In this document: positions 44,121 through 55,709 of the stretch, in pieces
How positions within the stretch are numbered: position 1 is the first letter of the stretch
How the letters are laid out: every line of letters begins with the position of its first letter
Origin: Chara braunii
Lineage: Eukaryota > Streptophyta > Charophyceae > Charales > Characeae
Direction of reading: 5' to 3'
Assembly (NCBI GenBank): GCA_003427395.1
Contig: BFEA01000345.1
Location: 508,215 to 572,214 of the forward strand
Length of the DNA stretch: 64,000 nt
The notes under the pieces: generated by a model
What the model was told of the DNA's origin: nothing
The model's input: the letters and a program-made list of their open reading frames with translations, nothing else
The model's database searches: none
Position numbers and translations under genes: made by a program

Positions 44121-45186
44121 GCATAAGTTCCAAAGACCTCCTCAAACCGTCCTCTCCCCTTCGTCCTAGACAAACGCCGACTTCTCGTTGAGTGCCCCTG
44201 TTAGAATCTTTCTCGTAAGAAGAGTCATACCCAGGGACGCGGGCCTTAAACGGGACCTCAGAAGACACTCTCGCCTTCCTCGCAAAAATCCTCACAATCA
44301 AAAATATATACGTATATACACTTAAATCTCGTCTCAGCTCTTTCTCCAGTCTAGTACAGAAATGCGAGGTCCTCATCGTGGCCCACCATAGTCTAGTTGA
44401 TCGAGCCAGATTTACGGCCCACCGCATTGTTACTTTAACGGTAGTATCCTCTCGTTGGTTATGCAACGATAGGTACCCTCCTGATAAACATTCAATCAGG
44501 ACTACCCAAAGGTCTCGACTCATATTTCCCGTCATCCCACCGTAGTAATTCCTTGGGGCGTGCATAACCCCTTAAACTCTTACCCCGTTGGTAGACGTGG
44601 TTCCGCAGCCAGGTTGTGCTGGCTTGCAGCCATCCAATAGGGGTTGCGCCCTAGAGGTGCTAACCTTTATCGTTTAGCTTGGTATTCCTCAACATGCCTT
44701 AGGATTAGCACAAGTGTCTAGACAGTGCGTCGCAAAACAGACCACAGGCCCGCTGCGAGACTATGAAGGGGTCTGTCTCACTTTTAAAGGTGTTTACGAG
44801 CTCCCTATGGGACAACATAGAAAGCACGACCCCTTCTCACGATCACAACCAAATTCACCGCTAGGCTCACACAAGGCCGAGGCCTACTGACTTGATCAGA
44901 GACAGCAGACCACACATCCTACGACATCTTAATGCACTGACTACGACATCTTAATTCTGGTTTCTTTCGTCATACTTTATCAACTCAAACTTTGCTTAAC
45001 ATGCCCTTAAATCCACTAACCACCTTTCCCACGAAGGAGGTCTCTCCCAATAGGTCTCCCAGCCACCCCTCTTTTTCCAGGATGAGCTATCACGCGACCC
45101 TTTTTAAAACACCTTCCTTTTGAAGATGAGTCTTCCAATAAACAAACATTACCACCTTCCTTAATCTGAAGGGGTCTCAACCATAG

Positions 45187-45292
45187 AACAACTCAAACTG
45201 AGAGGCCTACTTATGGGTCCTCTCTACAACTCAATCACGAAACAACTCAACCTGAGGGACCTGCTTGTGGGCCCTCGTCACAACTCAACCGT
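45187..45292 (+). repeat. Tandem hairpin pair
   Basis: Two units of the form ACAACTCAA.CTGAG...CAACTCAA with period about 56 bp. Arms: GAGAGG 45,200-45,205/CCTCTC 45,219-45,224 in unit 1 and GAGGG 45,254-45,258/CCCTC 45,272-45,276 in unit 2. The loops are alike (CTACTTATGG and CTGCTTGTGG). The arm change A-T to G-C is compensated on both sides. Confidence 0.75.
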
Positions 45293-45316
45293 AAAACATC
45301 CGGCATGGTAAGTATT

Positions 45317-45333
45317 CGAGTCTCAGAGACTCG
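45317..45333. repeat. 17-bp perfect palindrome
   Basis: CGAGTCTC, A, GAGACTCG. Perfect with a single central base. Confidence 0.9.
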
Positions 45334-46599
45334 CAAAATCCCTTAGGATTCTTACACTTCTGTCACACAACAAACTGCACTGCTTCTCCTTATACTCAGT
45401 CATATCATCCGCCCATAGGCAGATCGCACGAGTATACCAGAGAGTAAACAGTTCACATCCATTCATTCTCACAAAAAGCCACACAAAACCACCATTCATC
45501 AGGATAAAATCCACACATGTGAGAGTGATTGTGATCGTCATATACAAAGAAATAGTCTAAGACAACCTTTCAACTCAGACACCCTCAGGGGTATAACATC
45601 CCAACTCAGGCGGACAAATATAGCCTTGAGCTACTTGTATACACTTAAAGTCGAATACTCTCGACTCAAATCGACACCAATATCATACAAAGGGGTGCCC
45701 TCCCTTCCTGGCCAAAGCCTTTAAAGTTTAAACTAAAGCAGACCCACATAGGGCATAATCGTACCCTTTACTCGTCGAAAGAAGTTGTACAACCCAAGGC
45801 TTATCATGTCTCAATGGTTCGTAAGTTCACAACAACCTCGAGTCAAGGCGTTCTCATACTCCTCCCTCATACCTCGTTGCAGCACCCTCGAGGCCTTAAA
45901 GCCACGAGAATTCAAACTCAAATCCTATCAAACCTCCATGTATACCCTATTCACAAGCGCATGGGTACGTATACCTTCATAGTTCAGGGTAGTGCGACCA
46001 AGAGTGAACTCAACCCCCAAGCACAACCATTTTACTGAGAGTCTTTGGGTGATATCCTTAAAGTACATGCCTAAAGGGAGCCAACTACCATGATAAAGCT
46101 AAATCAGTGTTCCCCAACCCAGATCACATCCTCACACAGTCTCTTAGCACAATGCACTACCTACACTCATGGCCCACTCCCACATTTTGATCGTGCTATA
46201 GCCGTCCTACCTCTAAGCAGTCATAAGAACCCGGGAGCCACTTACCCCATCAACCTTAAGGTCTCTTTAGGGTCCCATATACACTCACAACACCTTAGTG
46301 TACACACTCTTCCCCGCTTATTTAGTATACAGTCAGATCCTTGTTGGCTAAAATACGAGGCATGGGACAACACAATCGACGATCGCGCTGGCCTACTTCT
46401 ATGTTCACATATACAAGACTGAATTTATTATAGTAAACCAGCCCAAAGCGGTCCAGGACCATCCTTTGACTGATTGCTCATCGGCTCACGGGGTAGAGTC
46501 TTCCCTTCCCTCACACTACTATATTCTCTCTAACCCCACCTCCTCTATCACCTCTTCACATCTTCCAGTCACCATATTCTCCCTTTGGCATTCCCTTGG

Positions 46600-47920
46600 C
46601 CGTCTTTCCTATCCGACTTTCGTTCAACTGCTGCTTGTCATGCCTTTTTCTTTCCCACATCCCCTTTGTGGTTCCGCTTACGTCCATCGCGCCCTCCAGT
46701 GCCTCCTCTGCCGCGACCTCGTCCTCTATTGTTGCGCCCTCCATCCCCGCGGCCTCTTCCCGCCTCCCGCCTCTGGCCTTTTGCACCGGCCATGTTGCCT
46801 TGTGGCACCCGCTGTGTTGGTGGCTGCAACAGTCCCATAGGCAGAATCGACCCGATCTGGACTGCGGGAGGCCTAGGCGGCATCATACTTATTGGTGGGC
46901 CCAAACAAATGCCTTGCATCCACGGCAGATATGGATTATATATAGGCCTTGGTCTCACTTGGCCATATGGTGTCCACGGCCCGTATAATGCCCGCTCGGT
47001 CGGCGGAGGCCCCGCCTGTGCTAGCTCGCCTCCCAATTCTTGCGGGGTGTCCTCTCCCTGCCGCATTCCCTGCCCCTTTCCGGTACCTTGGCCTCCCTGG
47101 GCCCGATTTCCTCGCCTTCCGCTGAGCCTTTGTCAACCTGGGAGGTTCAGGCTCCCCTTTTTCTCCCGTCACACCCTTTTTTTTACTTCCTTGCGGGGTA
47201 CGGCCAATCTTTCCCCAACGATCACATACCACCCTTGCCCAGTGCTCTGGCCACCACTCACTCCTTTGCCTCTCCCGACCCGCAGATAAGGATGTTTCCG
47301 TGTTGGTGAGCCCTCTCTTAGGATCATGCGCAATGACAGGGAAGACCATACTAGATCCCCGCTCCTCTTTTACCTCAATGAATCCCTCGCCTTCGCCACT
47401 TTCCGGGGCACAGACTCGTCCCTTCGAGGTTCCCTTGTGGAGGGGTAACTTCTGATGAACTTCCCTTGCCTCTGCCTCACCCTGCCCAGCCGGCCCACTC
47501 AATGCTCCTTCAGAGGCCTTTGACTTGCCACGCCTGGCTTCTTCCAATCGCGTCAACCTTTCTTGTAACATTCCAACTTGCCTTTGTATACCACTCAACT
47601 CTCCTTGTGTTGACGCAACCCCAGCTGGTTGCTTAAGGCCTTCACCAAGCTGGCCTTCTGCTCCATCCTCTGGAAATCTCATCCTCAGAGAACTTTCCAG
47701 CTCACCCCAGGTGGGCGACTTTAGCATTAGGGTATACGCCTCCTCACTTAATTCTTCGCAGACAAACAGTGGCAACATGCTCCACATTGCCTTTTCGTCC
47801 CACCTCTTCATGAGACTGAAGTCATGATAGCCGCGTAGGAAGGCAGAGAGATTTCTTCCCTGAAACAGCAGGGCGCGGAGTTCTGGGGGGCATCGAGTCG
47901 CTCACTGACTCGCACAACAA
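46600..47920 (-). pseudogene. Retrotransposon Gag-like ORF
   Basis: On the minus strand the frame is open from about 47,919 (after TAA) to a stop at 46,936. It begins LDAPPELRALLFQGRNLSAF, LRGYHDFSLMKRWDEKAMWS, MLPLFVCEELSEEAYTLMLK, then SPTWGELESSLRMRFPEDG. This has the helical LFxGxNLxxFLxxF...M..W.W.EL...L...F order of the retrotransposon gag domain (about residues 5-75). A heptad-like segment (GIQRQVGMLQERLTRLEEAR) follows, then basic low-complexity sequence. Near 47,060 the sensible frame shifts to one reading ERALYGPWTPYGQ to GRGRGRGGTGGRDGR, an RG-rich RNA-binding tail in place of a zinc knuckle. No protease or RT follows in minus direction. ATG 47,811 is internal to the domain, so the start is upstream. 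Confidence 0.6.
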
Positions 47921-48256
47921 CACTTTACTGAGGCACGTACTCCTCCGGGATAGGATTTTGGCGAAACTGCTCTCTTCAGCCATGATGCTGGTACCGACCT
48001 GACATGCATGACAAGCAGTCGACCATCAGGTTGGGGCGCAAGACAACCTAAAACAAACAGGGCTAGAAAAAATTGATTACTACCCGTCTCACACCAACTC
48101 TCTTCCCATTTATACAATATGGTCCTAACTTTAGCTAGAAGGTAACCCATAGGGGCTCAATTTACACAACTGATTGACCTGCCGTCCTAGCTCCCATATC
48201 CATTTATATGTTCAAGTCCATAAGAGACATACTCCATCAGGACACAAGGGCACCCT

Positions 48257-48625
48257 CTATCGGCCAGCTGCTGCACGAAGCTCATCCCAGTCTACAGCCT
48301 CCCCATCGGGATCATGGGAGCTCGCATACGCATCAACCACTTTGGCCACGCTCCTTAGTCCTTGGCTACCGGGCAAAAACCTCTGATCTAGATACAGGCC
48401 ATATATCAATTCGCACGTGTATCGCATATACCCCCATTCGTGTGCCTTCACATCGGCTTCTGCAGCGGCTTCCCCTCTTGCTTGTCCCCCAAAACTTTCC
48501 TCTACTAAGACCTCTGGCAGGGTAACTCGTAATGGGGCTGAGGGAAGTGCAAACTCTTTCGCGTGTTTGACCTCTACTTGGTCACCACCTGCTTTCCCCT
48601 TTCCTGGACCCTGCCTCTTGTCCAT
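48257..48625 (-). CDS. Unknown ORF upstream of the Gag-like ORF
   Basis: 122 codons, ATG 48,623-48,625. It ends shortly before the Gag-like frame on the same strand. Sequence: basic start (MDKRQGPGKGKAGGDQVEV), acidic middle, then HEWGYMRYTCELIYGLYLDQ and DPDGEAVDWDELRAAAGR. The composition is not low complexity. It may be an N-terminal part of the same polyprotein separated by frame breaks. Another frame at 48,574-48,792 overlaps its start. Family not recognised. Confidence 0.3.
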   Translation of the reverse strand: MDKRQGPGKGKAGGDQVEVKHAKEFALPSAPLRVTLPEVLVEESFGGQARGEAAAEADVKAHEWGYMRYTCELIYGLYLDQRFLPGSQGLRSVAKVVDAYASSHDPDGEAVDWDELRAAAGR

Positions 48626-48799
48626 TTTGAGGCGGCTGCCTCAGCTACTCTCAAGGGTTTCGCGAGTAGGCTTCCATGCCCAAGTGTCAGCTCTATCCCG
48701 TGCAAAACCCAGAACGATGGCGAGGCGTACACCGTCACCCTCACAATCGCACAATCTTCATCATCACTAAAGCAAGGATACCTCGAGTCCATCTTCCTT

Positions 48800-50148
48800 T
48801 TTAACGAGCAGGGCTATATTAGGATCTTCCTTTGCATAAGACATCCTGAGTTGCCTTCGCTCTGGTCTGGGTTCTGCCCATTACAGAAAACATCCAGCAT
48901 ACGCCTTCCGTTATCATACTGACAATCACGTCTCAACGTCCCTACTCCTTTCTAAGGAGCAATCCAAACACATAGACTTAATAGACAGTCGTAATTCAAT
49001 AATTGGGCTTTGAGATGCTCATATAAACCCTTGCAGACTAAATGGTTCAAAAATATACCTCAGATACATGACCAATGCAAATATTTCTAACAGGGATAAT
49101 TATAAAGGGAATATAATCATCATGCACATAGCGTCACATAACTAGACATTAGGCAAGCATACTCAGATAAAATCTGGCATATATGGATGAGTTCAACATA
49201 TAACTCAAATAGCAATGCCCTCAAACAACTAGTCTCAAGTCTTTAGTTCCAACCCATAGATTCAAGTGGATAGTTCAAACCTAGAAAGGTTCAAGCAAAA
49301 AGTCTGAGCACCAATTGCAATTCATTGCCCCATCAAAAATAAGCAAAAATATTCTAGGTGTTAGCTTCTTCGTTGCTACTCCGTCGGCCTCTAACATCAG
49401 ATACCCTTCTTTATAGGGACAGACATCGAGCAAATTCACTACTCCCTGTAGCCCTTTCTATTGAGGCCTTAACACGATGCTCACTGCATCTCTTTACTGC
49501 CTTATACGCCTAATTCGAATATACCACGCGGGACAGACCTCAGACTTCCACGGCTATACAACTCGAGCAACTGCTTAGAACCCAGACTCAAGGGCCCCAA
49601 TCCATAATTATATAGGCTCTCAACATCCTTAGCCTAACTCTCCTCGAAGTCCCTTGATGACTTCTAACATAATAGGCTTTCTTTACTCATCCTATGCCTC
49701 GCCCTTAAGCTATTGTACTCTTGGCCACTCGGGTAAACTCCCCTTAGCCATAATGGGTACCTTATGAGGCTAACGCCCTTGACCAACATGCCCAGTCACA
49801 TTGGCATTATCTCATTTCACCTCACCTCAACCATTTCAATTAGGCAAGCATCGTCCGAGCCAGTCAACTATCAGGATAAAAAACGGTACGCAACTCCAAC
49901 TGTCATCATGCTAGTTAGAGTACGTAAGTGCATAGCCAAAACTTATCCCTCTCGCGCCATCCTCACCGTACCAACTAGAACCCACTCACACAATCACCCT
50001 CACTCGCTTTATATCCAATACCTTCAATCAATTAACCTTAAGGCCCAAATAAACTTTCTACTGTGCCTATTTCTCACATTCCCATACCCGGATGTCGTTC
50101 CACCAGGGACAACGGCAGGCAACCGTTATCCCCGGCAACGGCGGCATT
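48800..50148. other. Non-coding stretch between Gag region and copy C
   Basis: If C is a 5' LTR in minus orientation, this is the primer-binding site and untranslated leader. The bases next to the CGACA end (minus strand: AATGCCGCCGTTGCCGGGG) do not match a primer site I recognise. No other feature. Confidence 0.35.
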
Positions 50149-51053
50149 TGTCGAGCGCATCGGTCCCACACTGCACGGGGCAGCGAGGGACCTCCCGGCC
50201 ACGTCACTCAGGAGTTGGTCTAAATCCTTCATCGCGAATATACATGGAGCTTCCGCAAGCCGCTCCAGCTGAGTGCGCCAGCCATACCTCCCGCGAGCCC
50301 CTACAATAGGATGGGGCCTACGCGAGGCACGACTTACCTCCACCGTACGGGAGTTGTCACCTTCCTTCGGTGGGCGTATCCCCGCCGAGCTACCAGTCCA
50401 CTATACGAAAGCTAATCAGTTGCAATCGCAGAGGTGGACCAGCCGAGGGCATTTCTCGTTCGCTGTAGCATAAGGGGTACGCGCGATAATACGCCTCTAT
50501 CGGACCCTCACGCGAACCGACATCTTTGGGGGTTGAGGTCCCAAGCGCGACTCGTCGTCAGTCGACTAGGCCGCATCCCACGCACCACACGCACACCACT
50601 TTACGAACACAAAAAATAAAACACACACACACACACATCAAACAACGCGACAACACTCATAGTCCCTTCAATAGGCATCCCATAACTCTCTGATGCGGAA
50701 ATCGGATAGGCGTCGCGCGCGAAACTTGATATAAAACCGTGCGGACGCAGAGCTAACTCATATCGACTCGCAATGCAAACGTACGCAAGCAGTCGCAATG
50801 ATGGCGTACTATGTAGTGCCCATAATCAAGTGGTCCCTCGTGGATCCGAGTACCGTTTATGACACTCAAGTGTCAGACTCGAAGTGTCGTGAGGGTCTAA
50901 TCCCTCACGATATTGCACGGCTGAAGGAATAGTCGTGCAACCGCCTCGAGACCTCCGACCTTTGGTCTGAGTTTCTCGGTAGGCAAGGCAAATAGGCTCT
51001 GCACGGGGACAGATTCCTTTCCTGCAGAGTCTAGGGCTTAGGATGTCCTGGAC

Positions 51054-51218
51054 AAGGACCTTGAATCCCGGCCCAGGACCAACGTCCGACTATAAAAATC
51101 TTCTAAAAAGCAAAGGATAAAAGAGGGTCCCCCTTNAAGGACCTTGAATCCCGGCCCAGGACCAACGTCCGACTATAAAAATCTTCTAAAAAGCAAAGGA
51201 TAAAAGAGGGTCCCCCTT
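51054..51218. repeat. 82-bp duplication separated by a single N
   Basis: 51,054-51,135 and 51,137-51,218 are identical (AAGGACCTTGAATCCCGGCC to GGTCCCCCTT), with N at 51,136. Copy B has one instance (about 37,434-37,515). This is the signature of two contig ends joined without removing their overlap. Confidence 0.9.
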
Positions 51219-52583
51219 TTCTCTCAAGCCAAAATCTGGCTAACCCCTGCGCACGATCCCAGTAACCCGCACGCATACCCAAGGCACATATAAATATATA
51301 CATAAGGTTGATTTATATAGGACGATCACTTCTCACAACCACAGTGGGACTCCTCAGCCATATATGTATATAATCGCAGGCAGTCACATCCAAAGTCCGA
51401 GCCACAACCATACCTGCAATCACATCAAAGATTCAACAAAGGTCCACGCACTACACGGGGTCAACTCCAACCATTCTCTATGCTCATACCCCTTGCTTTA
51501 GCCATACAAGGCTCACTCTTGTGCACCTCCCCAAAATAAATACTCAGTACTTTAGTTAAATGACCATTCAATAAAGTCCGGGTGAAAACACAATGAAACA
51601 AGTCAAACCACAGGGCTAAAGCCTTCAGGTCGAGTGGCAAGAGTGGATTGGAGTTGAATCGTAAAGCGACGAATCGGCAACCGACCTGTTATAAGTGATA
51701 ACAGAAGATGATCCTTGTAGGATCAAGCTGAATCTAGCTTAAATCCTGAATCGATCCACCAAGAAGACCTGTAACACAAGACGGACCAATCCCCAGGCTA
51801 AAATCATAAGTGTATGGGGAATAGAACTCCATAACACATTCTCACCCAAGATCCTTCTAATCGACTAAGCCTGAATCTACCTTTAGGCAGTGCCCAAAGC
51901 AAAGGTAGACCCTGACACAATCTCCCCTATACAAAGTGGATCGCCAGAATTAGCACCTGTCAAAATATAATCTATCTTCTTTAAACTAAGAACATTTTGG
52001 CACCGCTTCCTGTAGGAAAAGTGCCCTTTCAGAATCTATATCAGCCCGAAAATGTGAAAACAAAATTAGTCTTGGACTTTCTAAAGTTCAATTTTGTCTT
52101 ACTCCCTGAATTAGCAAAAATTTGGGCAACACTCCCTTTAAAAAATGAGACTTTCTATATTTTAACTGAGCCATATATGAACTTTAGACAAGTTGAACTT
52201 TGAAAAGTCAAAATTCGGCTAACTCCTTGGATTTGCAGAAATTTCGGCAGCGCTTCCCGTAGCGAAAGTAGCTTGCCAAAATTTATACAAAGCCAAGTAT
52301 AATAAAAAATCCTAGAAAATGCAGAAATTGACCTAAGTAAAATAAACTTAGCTCAGGAAAATGCAGGAATTGAAACTAACTCCTATCGCTCTAGCACGAG
52401 GCGAGCAACTAAAGCAACTACCTATCAAGCTGAAACTCTGACTAAGTAGTAGCCTCACTCAATCTCATGCAAGCCAAACCACAAACGTTAGTACTCTCAC
52501 CGTCCCAAGGTCAACTTAGCAGACCATAGTTCATAATCTTTCAATGCTTTAACCCTTTATACCCCGCTTATATAAGGCGTAAA

Positions 52584-53484
52584 GTAAGACCATCCAGTCT
52601 TATGGAACATGTCTGACTCAGCTATTAAGTATACACGAACAGGTTGCACAACTACTTTTCTCTTCCTTTGAGCATATGACTAAGCCATTCATCTTGGAAA
52701 CAATGCTTAGTCGCCCTGAACTGTTTAATATCCAAGTTATATATACCTTTTTGAACTTAGTGTTCAAAAATTGAGTGTAGGACTGAGCCATTCATCTTAG
52801 AAAAAAAGCTCAGTCTTCCCAAAGTTACCTTCAATTGTATTCTTAGTCATACTCACTTCAACTTATGATAAGCTATAGTCAGACCTCCCAATCTTATGGG
52901 ACCCTGTCTGACCAGCCTGTTTTTAAGTAGAATAATAATAAAATATAGCCAAATTATAATCCTTTTGGGTTCTAGCATGTGTGAGGCATTGGGCCAGACC
53001 ATCCAATCTTATGGAACATATCTGGTCCTCTGCCAGGTTCGTTTCTCTCTGATCCAGCTGTATGTGGCATGAGTCCAAAGCCATCCAATCTTATGGAACA
53101 TGCTTTGTCCTCAGCGGAAATTACTTCCTCAGAATAAAACAAACAAAAAAGTTAAGTCATTCATCTTAGAAACAAAGCTCAACCCCCTTTTCTCAACACC
53201 AAAAAGTCACAGCACTCTGAGTTAAACCCAGAGGTTGTTCAGAAACCACCCAGAAATAAACGACGACCATACCATTCATCTTAAAAACAAAGTTTGGTCC
53301 TCAAATTTGCACAACCAAACCCCACAAAAAAACAGTCAGGTCATTCATGTTAGAAACAAAGCCTGACGAAATTAAATAAATACAAGGACCAAGCCATTCA
53401 TCTTAGAAACAAAGTTTGACCTTTTCAGAAAAACAAAACAAACACAGCAGTCAGGCCATCCAATCTTATGGAACCATGCCTGAC
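52584..53484 (-). repeat. Hairpin array with constant loop, copy C
   Basis: Plus-strand positions. GTAAGAC 52,584-52,590/GTCTGAC 52,611-52,617 (one mismatch); GACTAAGC 52,678-52,685/GCTTAGTC 52,705-52,712; GACTGAGC 52,781-52,788/GCTCAGTC 52,808-52,815; GTCAGAC 52,878-52,884/GTCTGAC 52,906-52,912; CCAGA 52,994-52,998/TCTGG 53,021-53,025; CAAAGC 53,076-53,081/GCTTTG 53,102-53,107; GTCAGG 53,335-53,340/CCTGAC 53,362-53,367; GTCAGGC 53,450-53,456/GCCTGAC 53,478-53,484. Loops are 19-23 nt and of the same two types as in B. Confidence 0.9.
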
Positions 53485-53666
53485 CCTATAAGACCCTTTC
53501 ATTCTCAAACAAAACCACCTTTCTCCCAACCTTCCCCCAGATGCAACCCCTTCTCTTAGACAACTCTGCTTTCAAACAATCAAAAGAAACTGGAACTGAG
53601 ATTTCTAAAACATTCTTTTATTTAGTCTGAGTCGCATCCTGAAAGTGAAATTAAAGGTCAAAGTAG

Positions 53667-53800
53667 GGATGCATGCAATATACTCAGTCAAACATAGACA
53701 GATGTACAAATAGGGGTTATACCTGGTTTATCCTTATAAACCCGTAATAACCCCTATCTGTACATCTGTCTATGTTTCACTGAGTATATTGTATGCATCC
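53667..53800. repeat. Foldback insertion specific to copy C
   Basis: Arms 53,667-53,730 and 53,737-53,800 (64 nt, about 90 percent identical when one is inverted), loop TCCTTA. Copy B has only the left arm followed directly by AATGGTTACC, so the right arm was added as an inverted copy, most simply by a template switch or an assembly join. Confidence 0.9.
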
Positions 53801-54138
53801 AATGGTTACCTCTCACTTCCCTGCCTCCCGAACCTCGCGTAGGTTCCGACAGAACTCCCGCAATCGGTGGGTTGACTCCCCACAGAGCCTTGCTGCGGTC
53901 CTACGGGTTGCAATCCCGCCTGCCGCCTTCCTTTCAGAGCCAATGGACCAGACTTAGAGTAAGAAGGACAAGAAGAGACGGTTTTTAGACTCTCAGATCC
54001 TAGGAGGGTGCTCTCAGACTCGCGGGAGAGGGCCTTGATACCTTCATACGCCTGAGGGCCCCGCAATGATGGCCAGCGTAACCGCTCAGCCAACTGAAGT
54101 CAAACTGTCAGCAATTAACTCTCTGACAACTCCCCTAC

Positions 54139-54469
54139 TGATCATCAAGGTGTTATCTATGCAGAGGCCAATTGCAAAATACTCCGTGTGCAAACTGGAC
54201 TGCGCAGATATCATATGTGCAGGAAAATTACCGTCCGCACTGGGACTGATATGAATATTGTCCACGCAGAGACTGATCGGCAAGAAATCTAATCAACAGG
54301 AGTTGGGGCTAGTCATACCATCAGAGACATCCAGTCACGTCCTCAAGACTAATCACACTAGCAAGGTGCGCGTCCCCAATCATCATACCGGTGGGGCGTG
54401 CGTTCTAGAATCATCAGAACATCAGAGCACACACTCACATAGCCTACTCGAGCCTGGGCGCACTCATGA
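54139..54469. other. Junction between copy C and the minisatellite
   Basis: No recognised feature. Confidence 0.3.
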
Positions 54470-55390
54470 AACGATACCAAGCGTGGGCGCGCATGGGCGC
54501 GCACTCAAATGGCAATATTGAGCTTGGGCGCGCATGGGCGCGCACTCAAATAACAGTCCCAGGCTTGGGCGCGCATGAGCGCGCACTCAAATAGTGAGTT
54601 CAAGCCTGGGTACGCGTGGGCGTACTCTCAAATGGCAATGCCGAGCATAGGCGCGCATGTGCGCGCACTCGAATAGCGATACTTATCATGGGCTCACGTG
54701 AGCGCATACTCAAATAACACTGTTGAGCTTGGGCGCGCATGGGCGCGCAATCTAATAGCAGTCCCAGACTTGGGCATGGGCGCGCATGGGCGCACACTAA
54801 ACAACAATGCCGATCATTGGCGCACACTGGCGCACACTTAAATATCAATATCTAGCTTGGGTGCGTATGGGCGCGCACTCGAATAGCAATACCAAGCTCG
54901 GGCGCGCATGGGCGCGCACTCTCACATCAATGCCAAGCTTGGGCGCGCATGGGCGCGCACTCTCACAGCAATGCCAACCTTGGGCGCGCATGGGCGCGCA
55001 CTCTCACAGCAATGCCAAGCTTGGACGCGCATGGGCGCGCACTTAAATAACATTATTAAGCTTGGGCGCGCGTGGGCGCGCACTCTCACAACAATGCCAA
55101 GCTTGGGCGCGCACCCTAATAACACTATCAAGCTTGGGCGCGCATGGGCGCACACTCTCACAGCATGCCAAGCTTGGGCGCGCACTCAGACAACTTGCCC
55201 GAGCCTGGGCGCGCACTCAGACAACTTGCCCGAGCCTGGGCGCGCACTCAGACAACTTGCCCGAGCCTGGACGCGCACTCAAACAACTTGCCCGAGCCTG
55301 GGAGCGCACTCGAAAAGCTTGCCTGAGCCTGGGCGCGCACTCAGACAACTTGTCTGAGCCTGGGCGCGCACTCAGACAACTTGCCCGAGT
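54470..55390 (+). repeat. GC-rich minisatellite, 41-bp then 31-bp units
   Basis: Units read CTTGGGCGCGCATGGGCGCG followed by CACTC, then a variable AT-richer part (AAATAGCAAT, TCACAGCAATGCCAA). The period is about 41 bp from 54,470 to about 55,160 (around 16 units). From there to 55,390 the period is 31 bp (about 7 units, GCCTGGGCGCGCACTCAGAC then AACTTGCCCGA), lacking one of the two GGGCGCGCAY decamers. 41 is not a multiple of three, so the ORF that runs through it cycles through all three frames and is not evidence of a protein. Confidence 0.92.
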
Positions 55391-55605
55391 GGGAATCCAC
55401 ACTGGTGTATGGCTATGCATCCCCCGAGGCCGCGGTCACCGCGGGCACGACCGCGGCCCATGCGGTGAACCGCGGTGGCCGCGGTTTAAAAAGGCGCGCC
55501 GCGGGCAAGGGGAGGGGTGTACCCGAGGTCGGGGTTGGGATTTCGGGGGCGCACCTGAGACCCCACCCCCCCACATTGAAAAAAAATTAAAAAAATTAAA
55601 AATGA

Positions 55606-55647
55606 GGGGGTCCATTTTAGAGGGGGGGAGGTAAATAATGGACCCCC
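55606..55647. repeat. Internal hairpin of the transposon
   Basis: GGGGGTCCATT 55,606-55,616 and AATGGACCCCC 55,637-55,647, 11 perfect pairs, 20-nt loop. Confidence 0.85.
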
Positions 55648-55709
55648 TTTCATTGTTTTTTTTTTTTACTTTTCTCTTTTCCGTTCTATTGAACCATTGC
55701 CAAGTTTTT

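Larger units (their letters stand above)
44580..46400. repeat. Hairpin-rich non-coding region
   Basis: Inverted repeats include ACC-CCTT/AAGG-GGT around TCCCACG near 45,020-45,043, whose loop is the complement of the CCGTGGG loops in copy D. This suggests a diverged copy of that array in minus orientation. GCAGCCA/TGGCTTGC occurs near 44,607-44,630. The tandem pair at 45,187-45,292 and the palindrome at 45,317 are listed separately. No coding frame is supported. Confidence 0.45.
50149..54138 (-). repeat. 3-4 kb repeat family, copy C
   Basis: Aligned end to end with copy B. Minus-strand ends AGTAGGGGAGTTG (54,138) and CTCGACA (50,149). Length about 3.99 kb against 3.84 kb for B. The difference is explained largely by an 82-bp duplication around the single N and by a foldback insertion at 53.7 kb. 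Same modules as B. Confidence 0.75.

Noticed and set aside
44116-44565. 149-codon minus-strand ORF
   Set aside because: No domain, no neighbour context, and it overlaps repeat and tRNA-like sequence.
46585-47289. 234-codon plus-strand ORF
   Set aside because: It is the antisense of the Gag-like minus-strand frame, which has the recognisable domain.
54908-55634. 149- and 190-codon ORFs reading as tryptophan/arginine repeats
   Set aside because: They are translations of the 41/31-bp minisatellite through changing frames.
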